Assembly (NCBI GenBank): GCA_963383645.1
Contig: OY726557.1
Span: forward strand, 153,631,201 to 153,695,200
DNA length: 64,000 nucleotides
Origin: Muscardinus avellanarius
Lineage: Eukaryota; Chordata; Mammalia; Rodentia; Gliridae
Reading direction: 5' to 3'
Part shown: positions 1 through 11,429 of the stretch, in pieces
Layout: every line of letters starts with the position of its first letter
Position numbering within the stretch: the stretch's first letter is position 1
The notes under the pieces: generated by a model
Database searches by the model: none
Seen by the model: the letters and a program-made list of their open reading frames with translations, nothing else
What the model was told of the DNA's origin: nothing
Translations under genes and position numbers: made by a program

Positions 1-66
1 ACTAAAATAAAGTAAGAAGAATTCATAGTCTAGAATAAGAGTTTAAACAATTAAAAATCACAATAA

Positions 67-238
67 GCCGGGCGTGGTGGTGCACGCTTGTAATCCCCGC
101 GCTTGGGAAGCTGAGACAGGAGGATCACGTGGGTTCGAAGCCAGCCTCAGCTGGCTTAAGAGACCCTGTTTCCAAATAAAATATAAAATAGGTCTGAGAG
201 TGTAGCCTGGAGGTAGAAGGCCCCAGGGTTCCATCCCC

Positions 239-241
<3 letters not shown>
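67..241 (+). mobile_element. B1-ID dimeric SINE, hairpin subfamily
   Basis: The B1-like half begins GCCGGGCGTGGTGGTGCACG and contains the GGTTCGA box-B-like motif. An A-rich linker (about 173-189) joins it to an ID-like half ending CCATCCCCAGTA. It is flanked by a perfect 10-bp target-site duplication, ATCACAATAA, at 57-66 and 271-280. The second TSD copy lies beyond a CA microsatellite that stands where the A-tail should be. The B1 half carries the arms AAGCCAGC (138-145) and GCTGGCTT (150-157). The intact TSD suggests a fairly recent insertion. Confidence 0.93.

Positions 242-270
<29 letters not shown>
242..270. repeat. (CA)n microsatellite at a SINE tail
   Basis: About 14 CA units lie directly between the SINE end and its 3' target-site duplication, so the tract was part of, or grew from, the inserted element's tail. 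Confidence 0.95.
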
Positions 271-271
<1 letters not shown>

Positions 272-280
272 TCACAATAA

Positions 281-700
281 TATTAATAAAGAGGGGTCAT
301 TTCATGCTGGATATTTTGTTACAAGTTTTGAATATTTTAAATCCCATTCGAAAGTTCAATGTCTCTGGAAGCAAATATCAAAGCTGAATGGGATCCATAA
401 ATACTGTCAGAGCTCCAAATAAAAGTGTTGAAAACTGTTACTAATAGTTGTATCTCTAGATATAACTAATTGAAAAATATTATTTTTCAAAGTATTTTCT
501 TATATATCATTTTATCACATTTATATACAACTATGTGGTAGGACATCAAATATAATAATTTATTTTTTGAGAGGAAATGAAATTATATACTTAACACAAC
601 TGGTAATTTTCAAAGTCTCAATTTAGCACACGAGATCTTTGTGAATTTTCAAGGTGTTCTACCATTATTTTATAGAATTATTATTATTATTTATTTATTT
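281..700. other. AT-rich single-copy DNA
   Basis: I see no gene or recognisable repeat. The segment ends in an ATT/ATTT-rich stretch (678-705) that merges into the tail of the next SINE. Confidence 0.6.
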
Positions 701-701
701 A

Positions 702-846
702 TTTTTGGTGGTACTTGGGTTCCTGGAAGCCCTTCTTTTTGGGAAACAGAGTCTCTTAAGCCAGCATGGCTGGCTTTGAACCTGCTTGATCCTCCTGTCT
801 CTGCCTCCCAGTCCAGGGATCACAAGTGTGCTCCACCATGCCTGTA
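702..846 (-). mobile_element. B1-ID SINE, hairpin subfamily, internally deleted
   Basis: On the minus strand the order is B1 half, linker, ID half. Most of the ID half is missing: the sequence jumps from the GGAAGCC block to the GGAAACAGAG block, losing the usual CTACCTC...CCCAGACCTA segment. The hairpin arms AAGCCAGC (758-765) and GCTGGCTT (769-776) are intact. Confidence 0.85.
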
Positions 847-869
847 TAGTATTATTTTTAAAATTTGTT

Positions 870-1220
870 ATTGATACAGTGTAATCATACATCTTGATTT
901 AGTTCAGGGTAGTAGAGGCATACATGCATACAGTACTCACTGAGTCTTCCTCTCTCCCTACCTTCCCATGCTTAGCACAGTGATTTGCTTTGATAAGTTT
1001 GTATGTGTGCATCATGTCTCTTAAGGTGCTTCCCTCTTTGTGTCTTCCTCCCCACTCCCATCTCCTTCAGGTAGGTCCCCTCCTTTACTTCACTATGGTT
1101 TCTCCTTTATCTGTAGTCCTTCCTGCGTCTCAATTTCTCCCTAGCTATCCAATCTCAGTAAGAATATCTGACACTTCATTTTTTGTGACTGACCAATCCC
1201 ACTTAGCATAATATTCGCTA
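870..1220 (-). mobile_element. L1 3' end, antisense part of an inverted L1
   Basis: It matches the antisense L1 3'UTR block repeated elsewhere in the window (39525, 47846, 54870): landmarks TAATCATACATCTTGAT, GTAGAGGCATACATGCA and TGTGACTGACCAATCCCACTTAGCATAAT. It stops abruptly at the junction with a sense-oriented L1 piece. Confidence 0.85.
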
Positions 1221-1435
1221 GTGGAGGATCCTCAGAAGAATGAAAATAAACCTACTATATGACCCAGCTATAACACTTCTGGATACCTACCCAAAAGAAT
1301 GAAAATCAGATAACTACGGTAATATATTCATATCTATGTTTACAGAGGCCCAATTCATAATTGCTAAACTATGGAACCAACTGAAATGTCCATCGACAGA
1401 TGAATGGATTATAAAATTTGGGGATACATAGTATT
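1221..1435 (+). mobile_element. L1 ORF2 3' fragment, inverted segment
   Basis: This is sense-oriented L1 ORF2 end sequence: landmarks ACTATATGACCCAGCTAT, CCAACTGAAATGTCCATC and GACAGATGAATGGATTATAA. It ends just before the L1 position where the adjoining antisense piece starts. The two pieces therefore read as one L1 whose 5' part is inverted. Confidence 0.8.
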
Positions 1436-2379
1436 TAACTGAATATTTTCTACTTAGATTAATATGTTTTTAATTTATTAGTAGTGGCTTATATTTGACT
1501 TTTTACTGAAATTAATTTCAGTAGAAATTTAGAATGATATAGAATAGTTTTATTTCCCTCTCACAAATGATTTCTTTAGAGCTTGTATTCAAATCTCCTC
1601 AGACATTTACAAAAATTCTTTCCTGAGAACCCAATAAAGAGGTGATATTTCACTGTATAAAAATCAGTGTTCTATTAAATATTTTCTGGTCAGCAACCAC
1701 TGAGAAAATTTCAGGACTTAAGAAAATTTTATCTGATAATTAGCTAATAAGGTGGAGATAGGCCCCTAGCAAAGGATGTTGCAGAGGTATCTATGGCAAT
1801 AAGAACTCTATTTAAATGGGCCAAACATTTTGGAAACAGACCACACATGGGGAATAACAAGTAATCCATAAAACAAGAATAATAAGCAGAAGAAAAACCC
1901 ATAAACAATCAAATGTGGTTCTTGGTGACTTTCACAATTTACCAAGTCATGATCACAACTCCATGTGGTCATTATTATCTTTATTTTACAAAAGAATATA
2001 ACATTGGTGGCACATCTGTCCATTCTCTTATAGATTATGTCCTTCTAATCACTGTTATGCTATTCATGAAATCAGACTTTAATTTTTTGTTTTGTTCTGA
2101 TTGAGCTATCTCCAAAAATTTGCTAAAATGCTCAACTTTCTGATATGTATATCTGTAGTTGCAGCTACAATCATTGATAACTCTCCAGTAGGTTTTTCCC
2201 ATTTTCAAGAACTACAACTAAAGCTACAAGCTAAAGGACCTTAAGTATCTCACAATCAATGTTCAGGTTACCACTCCCAACAGGGATTAACCACTATTAA
2301 GGAGAAATTCCTGGGCAGCCAAATCTTGGGTGATGCACCACATCATAAACTCTCAGTCCTATGTCAAATACTAAAACCA
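1436..2379. other. AT-rich single-copy DNA
   Basis: I see no supported gene or repeat. Short open frames on both strands (1808-2104) overlap each other and look like chance. Confidence 0.55.
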
Positions 2380-3640
2380 TTTACTAGATAGTGTTGGAAA
2401 AACTGGTTATCCATTTGCAGAAAAATGAAATTAAATGCCAACTCCTCACCTTGTGCAAGAGTCAACTCAAAGTGGATCAAATACCTGGATATTAGACCCT
2501 CAAACATACAAGCACATGTAGACAATTCCTCAACAAGACTCTCAAGGCACAAGAAATTATAAAGAGGATTAACATGTAGGGTTGCATTAAATTAAAGAAC
2601 TTTGGCACAACAAAGGAAAACATCAAGAAATTTCATAGAGAGATAACAAAATGGGGTGCAACTTTTGCCAGTTACTCCTCTAATAGAGGACTAATGTCTA
2701 GAACATACAAAGTGTTTAAAAGAGTTAGTTAACACTGCAAAAATTAATAACCCAATCAATAAATGGGAAATTTAACTAACTAGACACTTTACAAAACAAG
2801 TAATACAAATGGCCAATACAAACATGAAAAGTGTTTATGATCATTAGCAACCAGGGAGATGCACATCAAAACTACACTAAAATTCTCTCTAACCTCATTT
2901 AGAATGGAAATCATCAAGAAATCAAACAACAATAAATGCTGACAAGGATGCGAGGAAATAGGAACTCTTCTTCACTGTCAGTGGGATTACAATGAGTACA
3001 GCTGCTGTGGAGATCAGTGTGGAGAATTATTGGTCCTCCATATAATCCAACTATTCTACTCCTGAGTATCTTTCGAAAGGACTAACGTTAGATGTATTTC
3101 CATGTATATAAGAGCACAATTCATAATGGCCAAATTATGGAAGCAGCCTAGATCTCCATCAAGAGATGAATGGATTAAAAAATGATGGGATATACACACA
3201 ATGGAATTCTACTCAGCAATAAAGAAAAAAACATGTAATTAGCAGGAAAAGGGATAGACAAGAACATTAAGTTAAGTGAGATTAGCCAGTCATAGAAAGT
3301 GAAGTTCTGATATTTTATCTCATATTGGGAAGTTAGGGAGTAACTGTGATACAAAGATGATTTTATGTAATAGAGACAAAATTCCAGTGCAATAGAGAAA
3401 TGGCTTAGAGGAGGGTGGTGGTGGTAAAAGAAAGAATATCAAAGGAGGCACTTCCATTGACTATGCACATATTCAAGTATACCAGTGCCAATCTTAATAC
3501 CTTGTGTGGGGAAGGAAAGGGAGGAAAGAAAGAGGAAAGGGGAAGCTCTCCAAGTGATGTGTGCATGTAAGTCACTGACATTCTTAGCTACATTCAGATG
3601 TGAGTCTACAATACACAAATAAAAGTTTATGAAAATAAAA
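2380..3640 (+). mobile_element. 5'-truncated, degenerate L1 (ORF2 end plus 3'UTR)
   Basis: In order: AGTGTTGGAAAAACTGGTTAT, the block around AACCAGGGAGATGCACATCA, the ACAAGGATGCGAGGAAATAGG block, AGAGATGAATGGATTA, AATGGAATTCTACTCAGCAA, then a purine-rich 3'UTR with AGGAAAGGGAGGAAAGAAAG and a short A-rich end. Many stops and indels make it a dead copy. Possible upstream L1 sequence at 2230-2380 is too diverged to assign. Confidence 0.85.
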
Positions 3641-3711
3641 AGTAATTAAAATATAAATGCCATTTGATATTTAAGGATAAAATTAGCACAATGTATATAC
3701 TTTTTTGTTTT

Positions 3712-3895
3712 TTTGCAGTATTGAGATTGAATCCAAAGTCATACCCCCACCCTATTTTTTATTCTTTATTTTGGAACAGGGTCTCACTAATTTGCAGAGG
3801 ATCTCACTAAGAGATGAGGCTGTCCACAAACTGCTATCTCCCTCTTTCAGCCTCCCAAGTACTGGGATTACAAGTATGGACCACCATACCCAACT
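3712..3895 (-). mobile_element. B1-ID SINE, older type
   Basis: It is antisense, with a poly-T tail at the left, a diverged ID half (GTATTGAGATTGAATCC), the linker CCTATTTTTTATTCTTTATTTT, and a B1 half ending CAAGTACTGGGATTACAAGT...CCACCATACCCA. Confidence 0.88.
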
Positions 3896-4433
3896 ATGAT
3901 GTATATTCTTATGAACACTTCTACACAAAATAAGATATTGTAAAGTGTAAAAACAAAAGTATAAAATATGTAAAGATATAAGAAGACAAGCCTATAAAGA
4001 AACAACTAGAATTCTTATTTTTAATGAAATATGTTTAATCAAAGGACTAGATAAATTGTCCTATTAGTTCTGCTGTAAAAGGAGATAATTAGGTAGAGAT
4101 GACAGAAGGGTTGAGTCAGGTTTCCAAAATCCAAGAATACTCTTAGAATTCCTAGTACTTCATTGATGGTTTGTCTTGGTTTTCCCCTCTTTCTTGAGCA
4201 GTGTGGATGTGGTTTTGAGTAGGGATTAGCTTGGATTATTCATGATTGAGAGTACTTATGAGATAGAAGCTCTCAGCTACTCTCTTGGGGTAAATCTCTC
4301 TGAGGACTGAAAAAATCCATAGGAGAAGCCTGAGAAAGCTCTGCCGTTTCCCTGAAGCTAGTACCCATCCATGATGAACCTAGAGATAATACAAAAAGCT
4401 AGAGCACCAAGTTTAAGCTTAGGCAGGTAGTGA
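3896..4433. other. Single-copy DNA
   Basis: I see no gene or named repeat here. Confidence 0.5.
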
Positions 4434-4539
4434 TGTGTCGGGAATCCAGCCCGACAGCTGACGGGGCTTGGCGAGATGATGAGTACCTACGACTCGAACA
4501 CAAACCCACGAGCCGGGAGTCAAGTCAAGCAAGATCTCA

Positions 4540-4545
4540 TTTATT
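4540..4545 (-). terminator. AATAAA polyadenylation signal of the solo LTR
   Basis: The minus strand reads GAGAAATAAATGAG, downstream of the LTR TATA-like box. This order suits a short R region. Confidence 0.7.
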
Positions 4546-4558
4546 TCTCTCCAAGCAG

Positions 4559-4570
4559 TCCTATATATAG
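4559..4570 (-). promoter_or_regulatory. TATA-like box of the solo LTR
   Basis: The minus strand reads CTATATATAGG. It lies about 15-20 bp upstream of the polyadenylation signal, within the LTR. Confidence 0.65.
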
Positions 4571-4959
4571 CACCAAGCCACGAGGGGAATTTCCATGAGA
4601 AATAGCCTAGCCTATCCGGGATAAAGATCACTAGCACGTAGTTTACAGCCAATCCCAGGCCAGTACATGAGCCATTCATGTGTGCAGAAAGCTCCTTTAA
4701 AGGTAGAAAGGGAAAAACCGCTCAGTCTCCCCACCCATAATGAATGGGGAAAACCATGCCTTCCTAGCTTCCTCCAGGCGCCATCTTTGCCCCTTTTCTG
4801 CTGAATCACTTTACTTAAAGTTTTGCCTTAGGCTGTAGGCCACTCAGGCCGAGGAAGGCTGCATCTTGTTAGGAGCTGTATGGACACACCCCATCAGTGA
4901 TGGAAACACTTATCTTTTTCTCCTTTCTCCTTTGATCTCTTTTTTCAGTTAAAATATAG

Positions 4960-5865
4960 CATTTTTAAATTAATTTTAATTGTAGAGGGTCACTGTAATC
5001 ATAAATCATAGTGAAGTTCAGAGTGTTAAAGCTATACATGCACACAACACTTGGTGAGCCCTCCTCTAGGTCCACACCCTCCTTCCCTCTCCCTGCCTTT
5101 CCCTGTAGGACACCTTGACCCTGTGATTGGCATTGATATGTTTAAGTATGTTTATCATGTCCATTGAAGTGTTTCCCTCTTCTTTCCAGTCTTCTTTTTC
5201 CTCTCTCAGATTCTCTCTCTCATTCTACTAAGTATTTCTCCTCTTTTGTTTTGAGTCCCTCCTGTGTCCCCATTTCTCCCTAGCTTCCACATATGAAGAA
5301 AACATCTGACCTTTATTTGGGGGGAATTGACTAATCTCACTTAGCATAATGTTCTCCATTTCTACTCATTTCATTGCAAATGACATAACTTTGTTCTTTA
5401 TTGATGGGTAGAATTCCACTGTGTGCATATCACATAATTTTGTAATCTATTCATCTGTTAATGGATACCTAGGCTGATTCCATGATTTGTCAATTATAAA
5501 CTGTGCCACTATAAACATGGGTGTGCAGGCATTGCGAAGGCAGTCTGCTTTTATATCTTCTGAATAGATTTGCCAGAAGTGGCAGAGCTGGGTTCATTTC
5601 CATTCTTCTGAGGATACTCTGTACTGTCTTCCAAAGTGGTTGTGCTAATTTTCAGTCCCATCAACAATGTATCAGAGTTCTTATTTATCCATATCATCAC
5701 CAGCATGTAGTACTATTTATGTTTTTAATTATTACCATTCCAAATGGGATGAGGCAAAAATCTCAAAATAGTTTGATTTACAATTCCTTGATTGCTAATT
5801 ATGTTCAATATTTTTCATATATTTATTGGTTATTTGTATATCTTCATTTATGAAGCGTCTATACC
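4960..5865 (-). mobile_element. 5'-truncated L1 (3'UTR plus ORF2 end), antisense
   Basis: From left: AGGGTCACTGTAATCATAAATC, TTAGCATAATGTTCTCCATTTC, ATTCATCTGTTAATGGATACC, AATTTTCAGTCCCATCAACAATG, and ATTCCTTGATTGCTAATTATG. The ORF2 part is broken. It is older than the copies at 39525 and 54870, judging by mismatches between them. Confidence 0.85.
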
Positions 5866-6935
5866 AGAAGTTCGCACACATAATAGGGACAATGATAGAG
5901 AAGTTTGAATGAAATATAGGCCAGAGAAAGTAGAAAGCAGAGTAAAGTTATTTTTTAAAAGATGTGAGATTAAAGTTTTAGAATAAAACATAATGAATCA
6001 TTAAGTCAGAAGGGGGCTGTTAAATGAGAAGAGGTTATGAAGAATGGTCACATAGTCTTTTAGGTCACTGCTGATCAGAAGCAAAGGGAACATGTCAAGA
6101 CACATTTGGAGAATCATTACAAGGAAATTAACATTTTTAATGTGTATATACCCTTGATGATTAAAACTCCTCAGCAGACCAAGTGTATGCATCCGTAAAT
6201 GTGTGAATTGTTACATATCCACATGCAGATTTCTTAACTAGAGGGGTAATATTATACCTCTAAATTTAAAGTTATTTTAGACTCTAACGCATTCCCATTA
6301 CCAATAAACATTTGAATTTCTCAGAAGTGATCTTTCTATTTATTCCAAAAATGTAATAGATTAGTCCAGAAGAGCTATGTGGAATGCATCAGAGAGGACA
6401 AAAGCTAAGTAAGGCACTAAGTAATATTTTCAGCAAAGCATATTCTTAACAGTTTTTTTTTTCAATAAAATGAGAATTCAGTAGTGCATCTAAGTTTTCC
6501 AAATGGTAGTTTTCTTCACTTCTGTTAGTCTGTACATTGCTTTAGACATATTTTCTAATTCTTGTATTCATATATAAGGTGGCCTTAGACACTTTTTTAT
6601 AATGACATGACATGCACCTGCCCCACAATAAAATATACATAAACACACATACACATTCACTAATGGTTAAGCTAATGGAACATCTGAAAAATGAGGGTCT
6701 TTGTGGATACTCCTATTTCAAAAGCTATTAGTAAAATCACTAATTATTCATTTTGTCACAAATATTCATTAATCAACATTTCAGGAACTGTGCTGGACAA
6801 ATACCACAATAAGCAAGTTAACCGTAATCTGTTCACAAATTTACAGTTTGTTTGAAATGGCAAGTCAGTAAAAACGCGTTATTTCCACACATTATGGCAG
6901 AGGCAAAAACATGATTTTAAAAAGGGAAAAAGGAA
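5866..6935. other. AT-rich single-copy DNA
   Basis: I see no supported gene, RNA gene or named repeat. There is a short poly-T run at 6452-6461. Confidence 0.55.
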
Positions 6936-7120
6936 GGTTAGGCATGGTAGGGCATACCTGCAATCCCAGTTTTAAGGACTGCATGTTGATGCCAGCCTCA
7001 ACAACTTGGCAAGACCCTGTTTTGAAATAAAAAATCAAAAGGACTGGGGTTGTATTTCAGAGATATAATGCCTCTGGGTTCAATTCCTAGTACCATAAAA
7101 AAAAAAGAAAAACAACAAAA
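6936..7120 (+). mobile_element. B1-ID SINE, older type
   Basis: The B1 half starts GGTTAGGCATGGTAGGGCAT and has an internal deletion after GCAATCCCAGTTTTAAGG. The ID half is GACTGGGGTTGTATTTCAGAG...TTCAATTCCTAGTACC, followed by a mixed A-rich tail. Confidence 0.87.
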
Positions 7121-7544
7121 AAGAACAAAAATGGGTTTGATGAAGAAAACAGTTCAAATAACACTATATATACATATAATTATTAATACTAATCAGACTA
7201 ACACGTGTGGAGAGGGCTGATAGCAGGCTGGGATCTGAAGGGAAATACAGCAGAGGCTGTGTACCTGTATGTTTATATCACGTTGAGCCTCACGGTGACG
7301 TATCATTGGAATGCACCCATGAATTCATGTAAAAAGAAATGTTTACTGGTGCGATGTAACGATACATCATAGTGATATTTAAAGTGACAAAGACATGCAT
7401 GCTTTCATCACTTGACCACTTAATCTAAATGGGGAGGCTTAAACAATAAAGAGAAGGTGCAAAGAGTTCAGATGGAAGCCAAAGGAAACATGGTAAAACG
7501 TAAATCTACCCAGCAAAGCGTAGAAAAGTATGTTAGAATAAGTG
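7121..7544. other. Single-copy DNA with an isolated CRE-like site
   Basis: I recognise no repeat. The segment has several CpGs for this region, including GTGACGTATC at 7297-7306, close to a CRE/ATF half-palindrome. Function is unknown. Confidence 0.4.
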
Positions 7545-7785
7545 AAAAAGCAGCAGCGACAACAATTTCCTAATGCCAGCTAGGTGTCAGAAAAGATTCC
7601 ACCCAATCTACACATATAAACTCATAAACACTCAAGTAGGTACTACTTAGAGAATAGAAAACCGAGACAGAAAAGTCAACACTTTAACTAAATAGCACAG
7701 CTAGAAGGTGGCAGAGCTGAGATCCAGACCTAAGCTAGAGCCAGTGCCTGTGTTCTTTATAACTCTGCAGCAGTCTGCCTGGCCC
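7545..7785 (+). mobile_element. MIR element
   Basis: The order of MIR landmarks is kept: a decayed TGCCAGCTAGGTGTCAG, then ACATATAAACTCATAAAC, AAGTAGGTACTACTTAGAGAA, AATAGCACAGCTAGAAGGTGG, CAGAGCTGAGATCCAGACC and the CAGTCTGCCTG end. It is an ancient tRNA-derived mammalian-wide SINE. Confidence 0.85.
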
Positions 7786-9185
7786 CCAGTTTTGTGTACT
7801 AATAGCAACCAATCCTTCAGAAACAAGAAGGCATGTGATGGGTTTGTGGGATCTTCCTGACTCGGTCTGGCTGTGCTAGAGGAAGAGGTGAATGTCACTG
7901 GGGCTAAGAGAGTGGCTGACTGTAGAAGAAGGATGTTAGATACCAGCATGTGGGCAGCTACCCTGCAGCCAGGCAATCATTTTATGCAGAGTGAGTTCAT
8001 GTGTCTTCAATCTAATCCCCCAGGCAGCTGAGCAAATGTCAGATTGCATGAGTGATATGCTGGTGTTGAGACACCATTTAGGAGATCTTTGCAGTAATCA
8101 AGGTGAGAAATGTTGGAGGCCTGAGTTCCAAATGGAGATAAATGGATGACTTTTGAATTTGCAAGGACACTGAAGGGTCATGATTTTCTCTCTAGGGACT
8201 TCTTTTAAGAGTGTAATAGAAATTAAAAACTTGAATTTGGTCCATATCCTGATCTAGCAGCTGCAGTTACCTTATTTACCTTACTCTGTCCAGTGACACT
8301 TGAATTTTCAAGAGGGCGATTTCATAACCTGAGCATAATACCCGTTAAAGCATAAACAAAGGGAAGTGGTTTATGTGAGAAAACCTTTTAAAGATGCTTT
8401 CCTTAGATGATTTGTTTTTTAACTTACATGATTTGTTTTTTTAACTGACATCTAAAACACCAGAAAAAAAAGTTAGAAGCAGTGATAAAATGTTCCTTAA
8501 GAAGTCTAATTTTTGCAAACATGCCATATAAAATAATGCATTTATTCTAACAGAAAGAGATTTAAAGGGGTAAATGTCTCTTAAGTTGTCAACGAGGCTT
8601 ATAAACTCTAGTTACAGAATTCCTAAAACTCCTATTAGAATTATGCAACTAAATGTTTCATTATTTCTTCTAACAGATGCATTAACCACACAAATGGTTC
8701 TGAAGAGGGAAATTGCACTGTCTATATCACTGATCCTTAGGACTCACTTAAAGATGCAGCTTAGGCTCAAATCCCATGGTAAATTTAAATCATGTATATT
8801 TTGAACTGGTGAAATATTTCAGTAGAGCAAAACCACAGAAGTGATTTTCAATTAGTCACAGTTACTTATTAATAATAATTGTTAGATTTGTTGATTTGCC
8901 ATAAAATATAAATCAAATAGTTTAATCCAGCACTTCTGGCACAAATATTTTTCTTTACACATGAAGTCTATTGTATTAATTAATATCATCACACAAATAT
9001 ATTATAGTGAACTGTTGATCTAGAATCAGATGTTATTTGGTTAGAAATGAGAAATAGTGTGATTAGGGAAAGTTACATAAGTAGACTACAATAATTTAGG
9101 TGCCAGTGTTAGGATTAGTTTTAATTTTCAGATCTCTCTTTCAGAACTAAACCTCCTATGCCTTGCTTTATCTTTTGTTTGAGCA
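7786..9185. other. Single-copy DNA, possible unnamed ancient repeat at about 8060-8200
   Basis: The stretch around ACACCATTTAGGAGATC, TTTGCAGTAATCAAGGTGAG and AATGTTGGAGGCCTGAG resembles an old mammalian repeat whose name I cannot fix. Otherwise I see no gene. Short open frames (8574-8804) look like chance. Confidence 0.4.
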
Positions 9186-9382
9186 GGGGTGGTACTGGGG
9201 ATGGAATCCAGGGGCATTCTAACTTTGGGCTACATACCCAGCCCTATTTTAGTCTTTTATTTTGAAATAGGGTCTCATTAAATTGTGAAGGACCTCAACT
9301 GAGGCTATCCTCCAAATTGAGATCCTCCTGTTTCAGCTTCCCCAGTACTGAAATTACAAATATGTGCCACCATGCCCTGCAT
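9186..9382 (-). mobile_element. B1-ID SINE, older type
   Basis: Antisense copy: GGTGGTACTGGGGATGGAATCC (ID end), linker around 9243-9265, and a B1 half ending ACTGAAATTACAAATATGTGCCACC. Confidence 0.9.
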
Positions 9383-9671
9383 TGCCTGTTCTTAAGATTC
9401 TTTCTAGTTTTATGTTTCTTGATTATAATATGTGAATGCCTTCATGTTTCTCTTTAATGGCTAAAAAGATATCTTCAAACCATGTCATAACATTTTAATG
9501 TAGAATTTGGTAGAACTAAAGATGCTTTGCAAAATTAGGCAAAATATGATGAATTTTAAGAAAAGACAAAAATTTTACATGTGAATCAAATTCCAAAATA
9601 AATTGAAAAAGTATATTCCAAAATTATAATTCATGCTGTAATAAAATTAGCTTTTCTTCTCAAGTTGGGTG

Positions 9672-9687
9672 GTGTGTGTGTGTGTGT

Positions 9688-9729
<42 letters not shown>

Positions 9730-9768
9730 ACATGTGCGCATGCACACATGCATGCACACATGTGTATA
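9672..9768. repeat. 97-bp alternating purine-pyrimidine tract
   Basis: A (GT)n run grades into mixed TG, CA, CG and TA steps (TGTGCGCATGCACACATGC and similar) without one break in purine-pyrimidine alternation. Such tracts favour the left-handed Z form. It lies at the 3' side of an antisense ID unit. Confidence 0.93.
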
Positions 9769-9769
9769 A

Positions 9770-9835
9770 TGGAGACTGAACTCAGGGTCTTGCATATATT
9801 AGGAAATCACTCTTCCACTGAACTATATCACCAGA
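9770..9835 (-). mobile_element. ID-like monomer
   Basis: GAGACTGAACTCAGGGTCTTGC...CACTCTTCCACTGAACTATATCACC is the antisense of a free tRNA-derived ID element (with the extra GCTAGGCAAG-type segment that the dimer's ID half lacks). No B1 half follows. Confidence 0.8.
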
Positions 9836-11429
9836 AAAATAGTTGAAATATTTTGAAGTTCATATTTAGGTGAAAACTGAGGTAAGATACTTTATTTCAA
9901 TCTATATTTTTATCCTTCATAATGCTACCATATAAGATAATAAATAATTATATGATAATGATTTGAGAATATAATAAATGTGGCAAATATAACATAAATT
10001 TTGTTGGTTCAGTCTTGTCTGCAGTATGGCAAGAGACAAACAATCTTCCAGAATATTCTATTTTAGTACTGTTCTTCTAAGATCTGGCCTTGCTCTAATT
10101 GTCTACAAAGGTGTGTTGCTTATTAGTACTGCTTCTCTGCTGGTAGACAGGGAGGAAACAGGCACTCTCACCCCAGGACCGACATCCACCAAGTCCACCT
10201 GGGCTCCTGGTGGCCAGACCACACAAAACTGAAGTGATTGAGTAGCCTCTGTTCAGAGAGAAAGGTCTGCAGGGCCTGTATTCTTTCTCACTAGCCACTT
10301 GGTTACTCTGGAATCTATACATTCTCTAGTTTTAATCTGCCAGCAGCCCTCTTTCTTCCTTTAGGTCAGGATGATAAGTTGACTTTCTCTGAAGTGATCT
10401 TGCTGTCCAACTAGAAATGACCAGAGTGCTGATGGCTAGAGTAGACTCTGGGTGGGGCAATGACCAGGCTCAGTAGAAAGATGTTGATTCTATAGCAGGA
10501 AATGCCAATATCTATCTCACTGATTAGTTGCCATTTCTACCTTCAGCAATATCAGATACATTCTATTACAAGACCCAAAGGCAATATTTTAATACTTTCA
10601 GTTGTAATTATGTCAAATTATATTTATTGTATATCTACTATGAATAAAGCACCAGGCTTAACCCAAGGAGGGGGGAAATAAATAGAGTCAATTATTATTT
10701 TACTTTTATATAAAACTCCATTAAATTTGGTGTTAGTCATTAATATCTATTTGGTGTTAGTGATTGATATGTCACTTAGTTTTATTATTAGAAACTCATA
10801 AACTCAAGATGGACACTTGGGGTAATGGGGACATTTGGGAGGAGGTACTTGTTATTACAACATTGAGTAGGAATTTGGAAGCACAAATATAAACCATATT
10901 GCAGATGTTAAGTTTATTTAAAATATTTCCATATCTTTAATGATTTTGAAAACTACTTAAGAAATTTGTATAAAGCATATTTCCTCATGATCAAATATTA
11001 TGAGTGACCAAGTAATTGATTAAAACTTAAAGACTTAAGAGTGAGTTATAGTAGAGTTGCCATCACCTATAATTTAAGCCAATGATCTTTATCTATGCTA
11101 TGCAAACTAAAACCCATTAGCTATAGTTTGCTACAAATCACCTGAAATGTGAGTAGTCTACTTAAGATGTACATACCATGTTTTGAACACTAAGTGCAAA
11201 AAATAAAATATTCCCTGAATATATTTGTATTCATTTCTTATTAAAATTCTAAGGTATTTGCTTAAGTCTACCATATATTATTAAATGAAGTTAACTATAA
11301 CTTTTTAATTTCTATTCAATATGATCCTAGGATAATTAAAATTGTCATATGGTTATTGTTTGGCCTTCTATGAGATACTTTCTTTAAGATCATCACAATT
11401 AGTGTCCTTTACACTAATAGAGATGTATT
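9836..11429. other. Single-copy DNA with a GC-richer block at about 10020-10560
   Basis: I recognise no repeat. The block 10020-10560 is less AT-rich than its flanks and has overlapping short open frames on both strands (68 and 75 codons), with no splice or homology support. A 24-bp tandem duplication lies at 10725-10772. Confidence 0.45.
10725..10772. repeat. 24-bp direct tandem duplication
   Basis: ATTTGGTGTTAGTCATTAAT followed by ATCT (10725-10748) repeats as ATTTGGTGTTAGTGATTGAT plus ATGT (10749-10772), with three mismatches. Confidence 0.85.

Larger units (their letters stand above)
4434..4893 (-). mobile_element. Solo LTR of a class II-like (ERVK/IAP-type) endogenous retrovirus
   Basis: A 460-bp block read on the minus strand begins TGGGGTGTGTCCATACAGC and ends GATTCCCGACACA, giving TG...CA termini. 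It holds a TATA-like box, a polyadenylation signal and a CpG-bearing 3' part unlike the AT-rich surroundings. No gag, pol or env sequence flanks it, so it is a solo LTR. A clear 6-bp target duplication is not visible; only AGTGA recurs near both ends (4429-4433 and 4896-4900). Class assignment is from terminal sequence and layout only. The open frames inside it are incidental. Confidence 0.8.

Noticed and set aside
4419..4809. Two minus-strand frames in the solo LTR
   Set aside because: LTR sequence of this class is not coding, and the frames cross the TATA-like box and polyadenylation signal.
5521..5853. 110-codon plus-strand frame
   Set aside because: It lies wholly inside an antisense L1, so it is a shadow of L1 sequence.
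9770..9835. Functional tRNA gene (ID elements are tRNA-derived)
   Set aside because: The box A and B motifs are decayed and no cloverleaf can be drawn. This is a retroposed ID unit.
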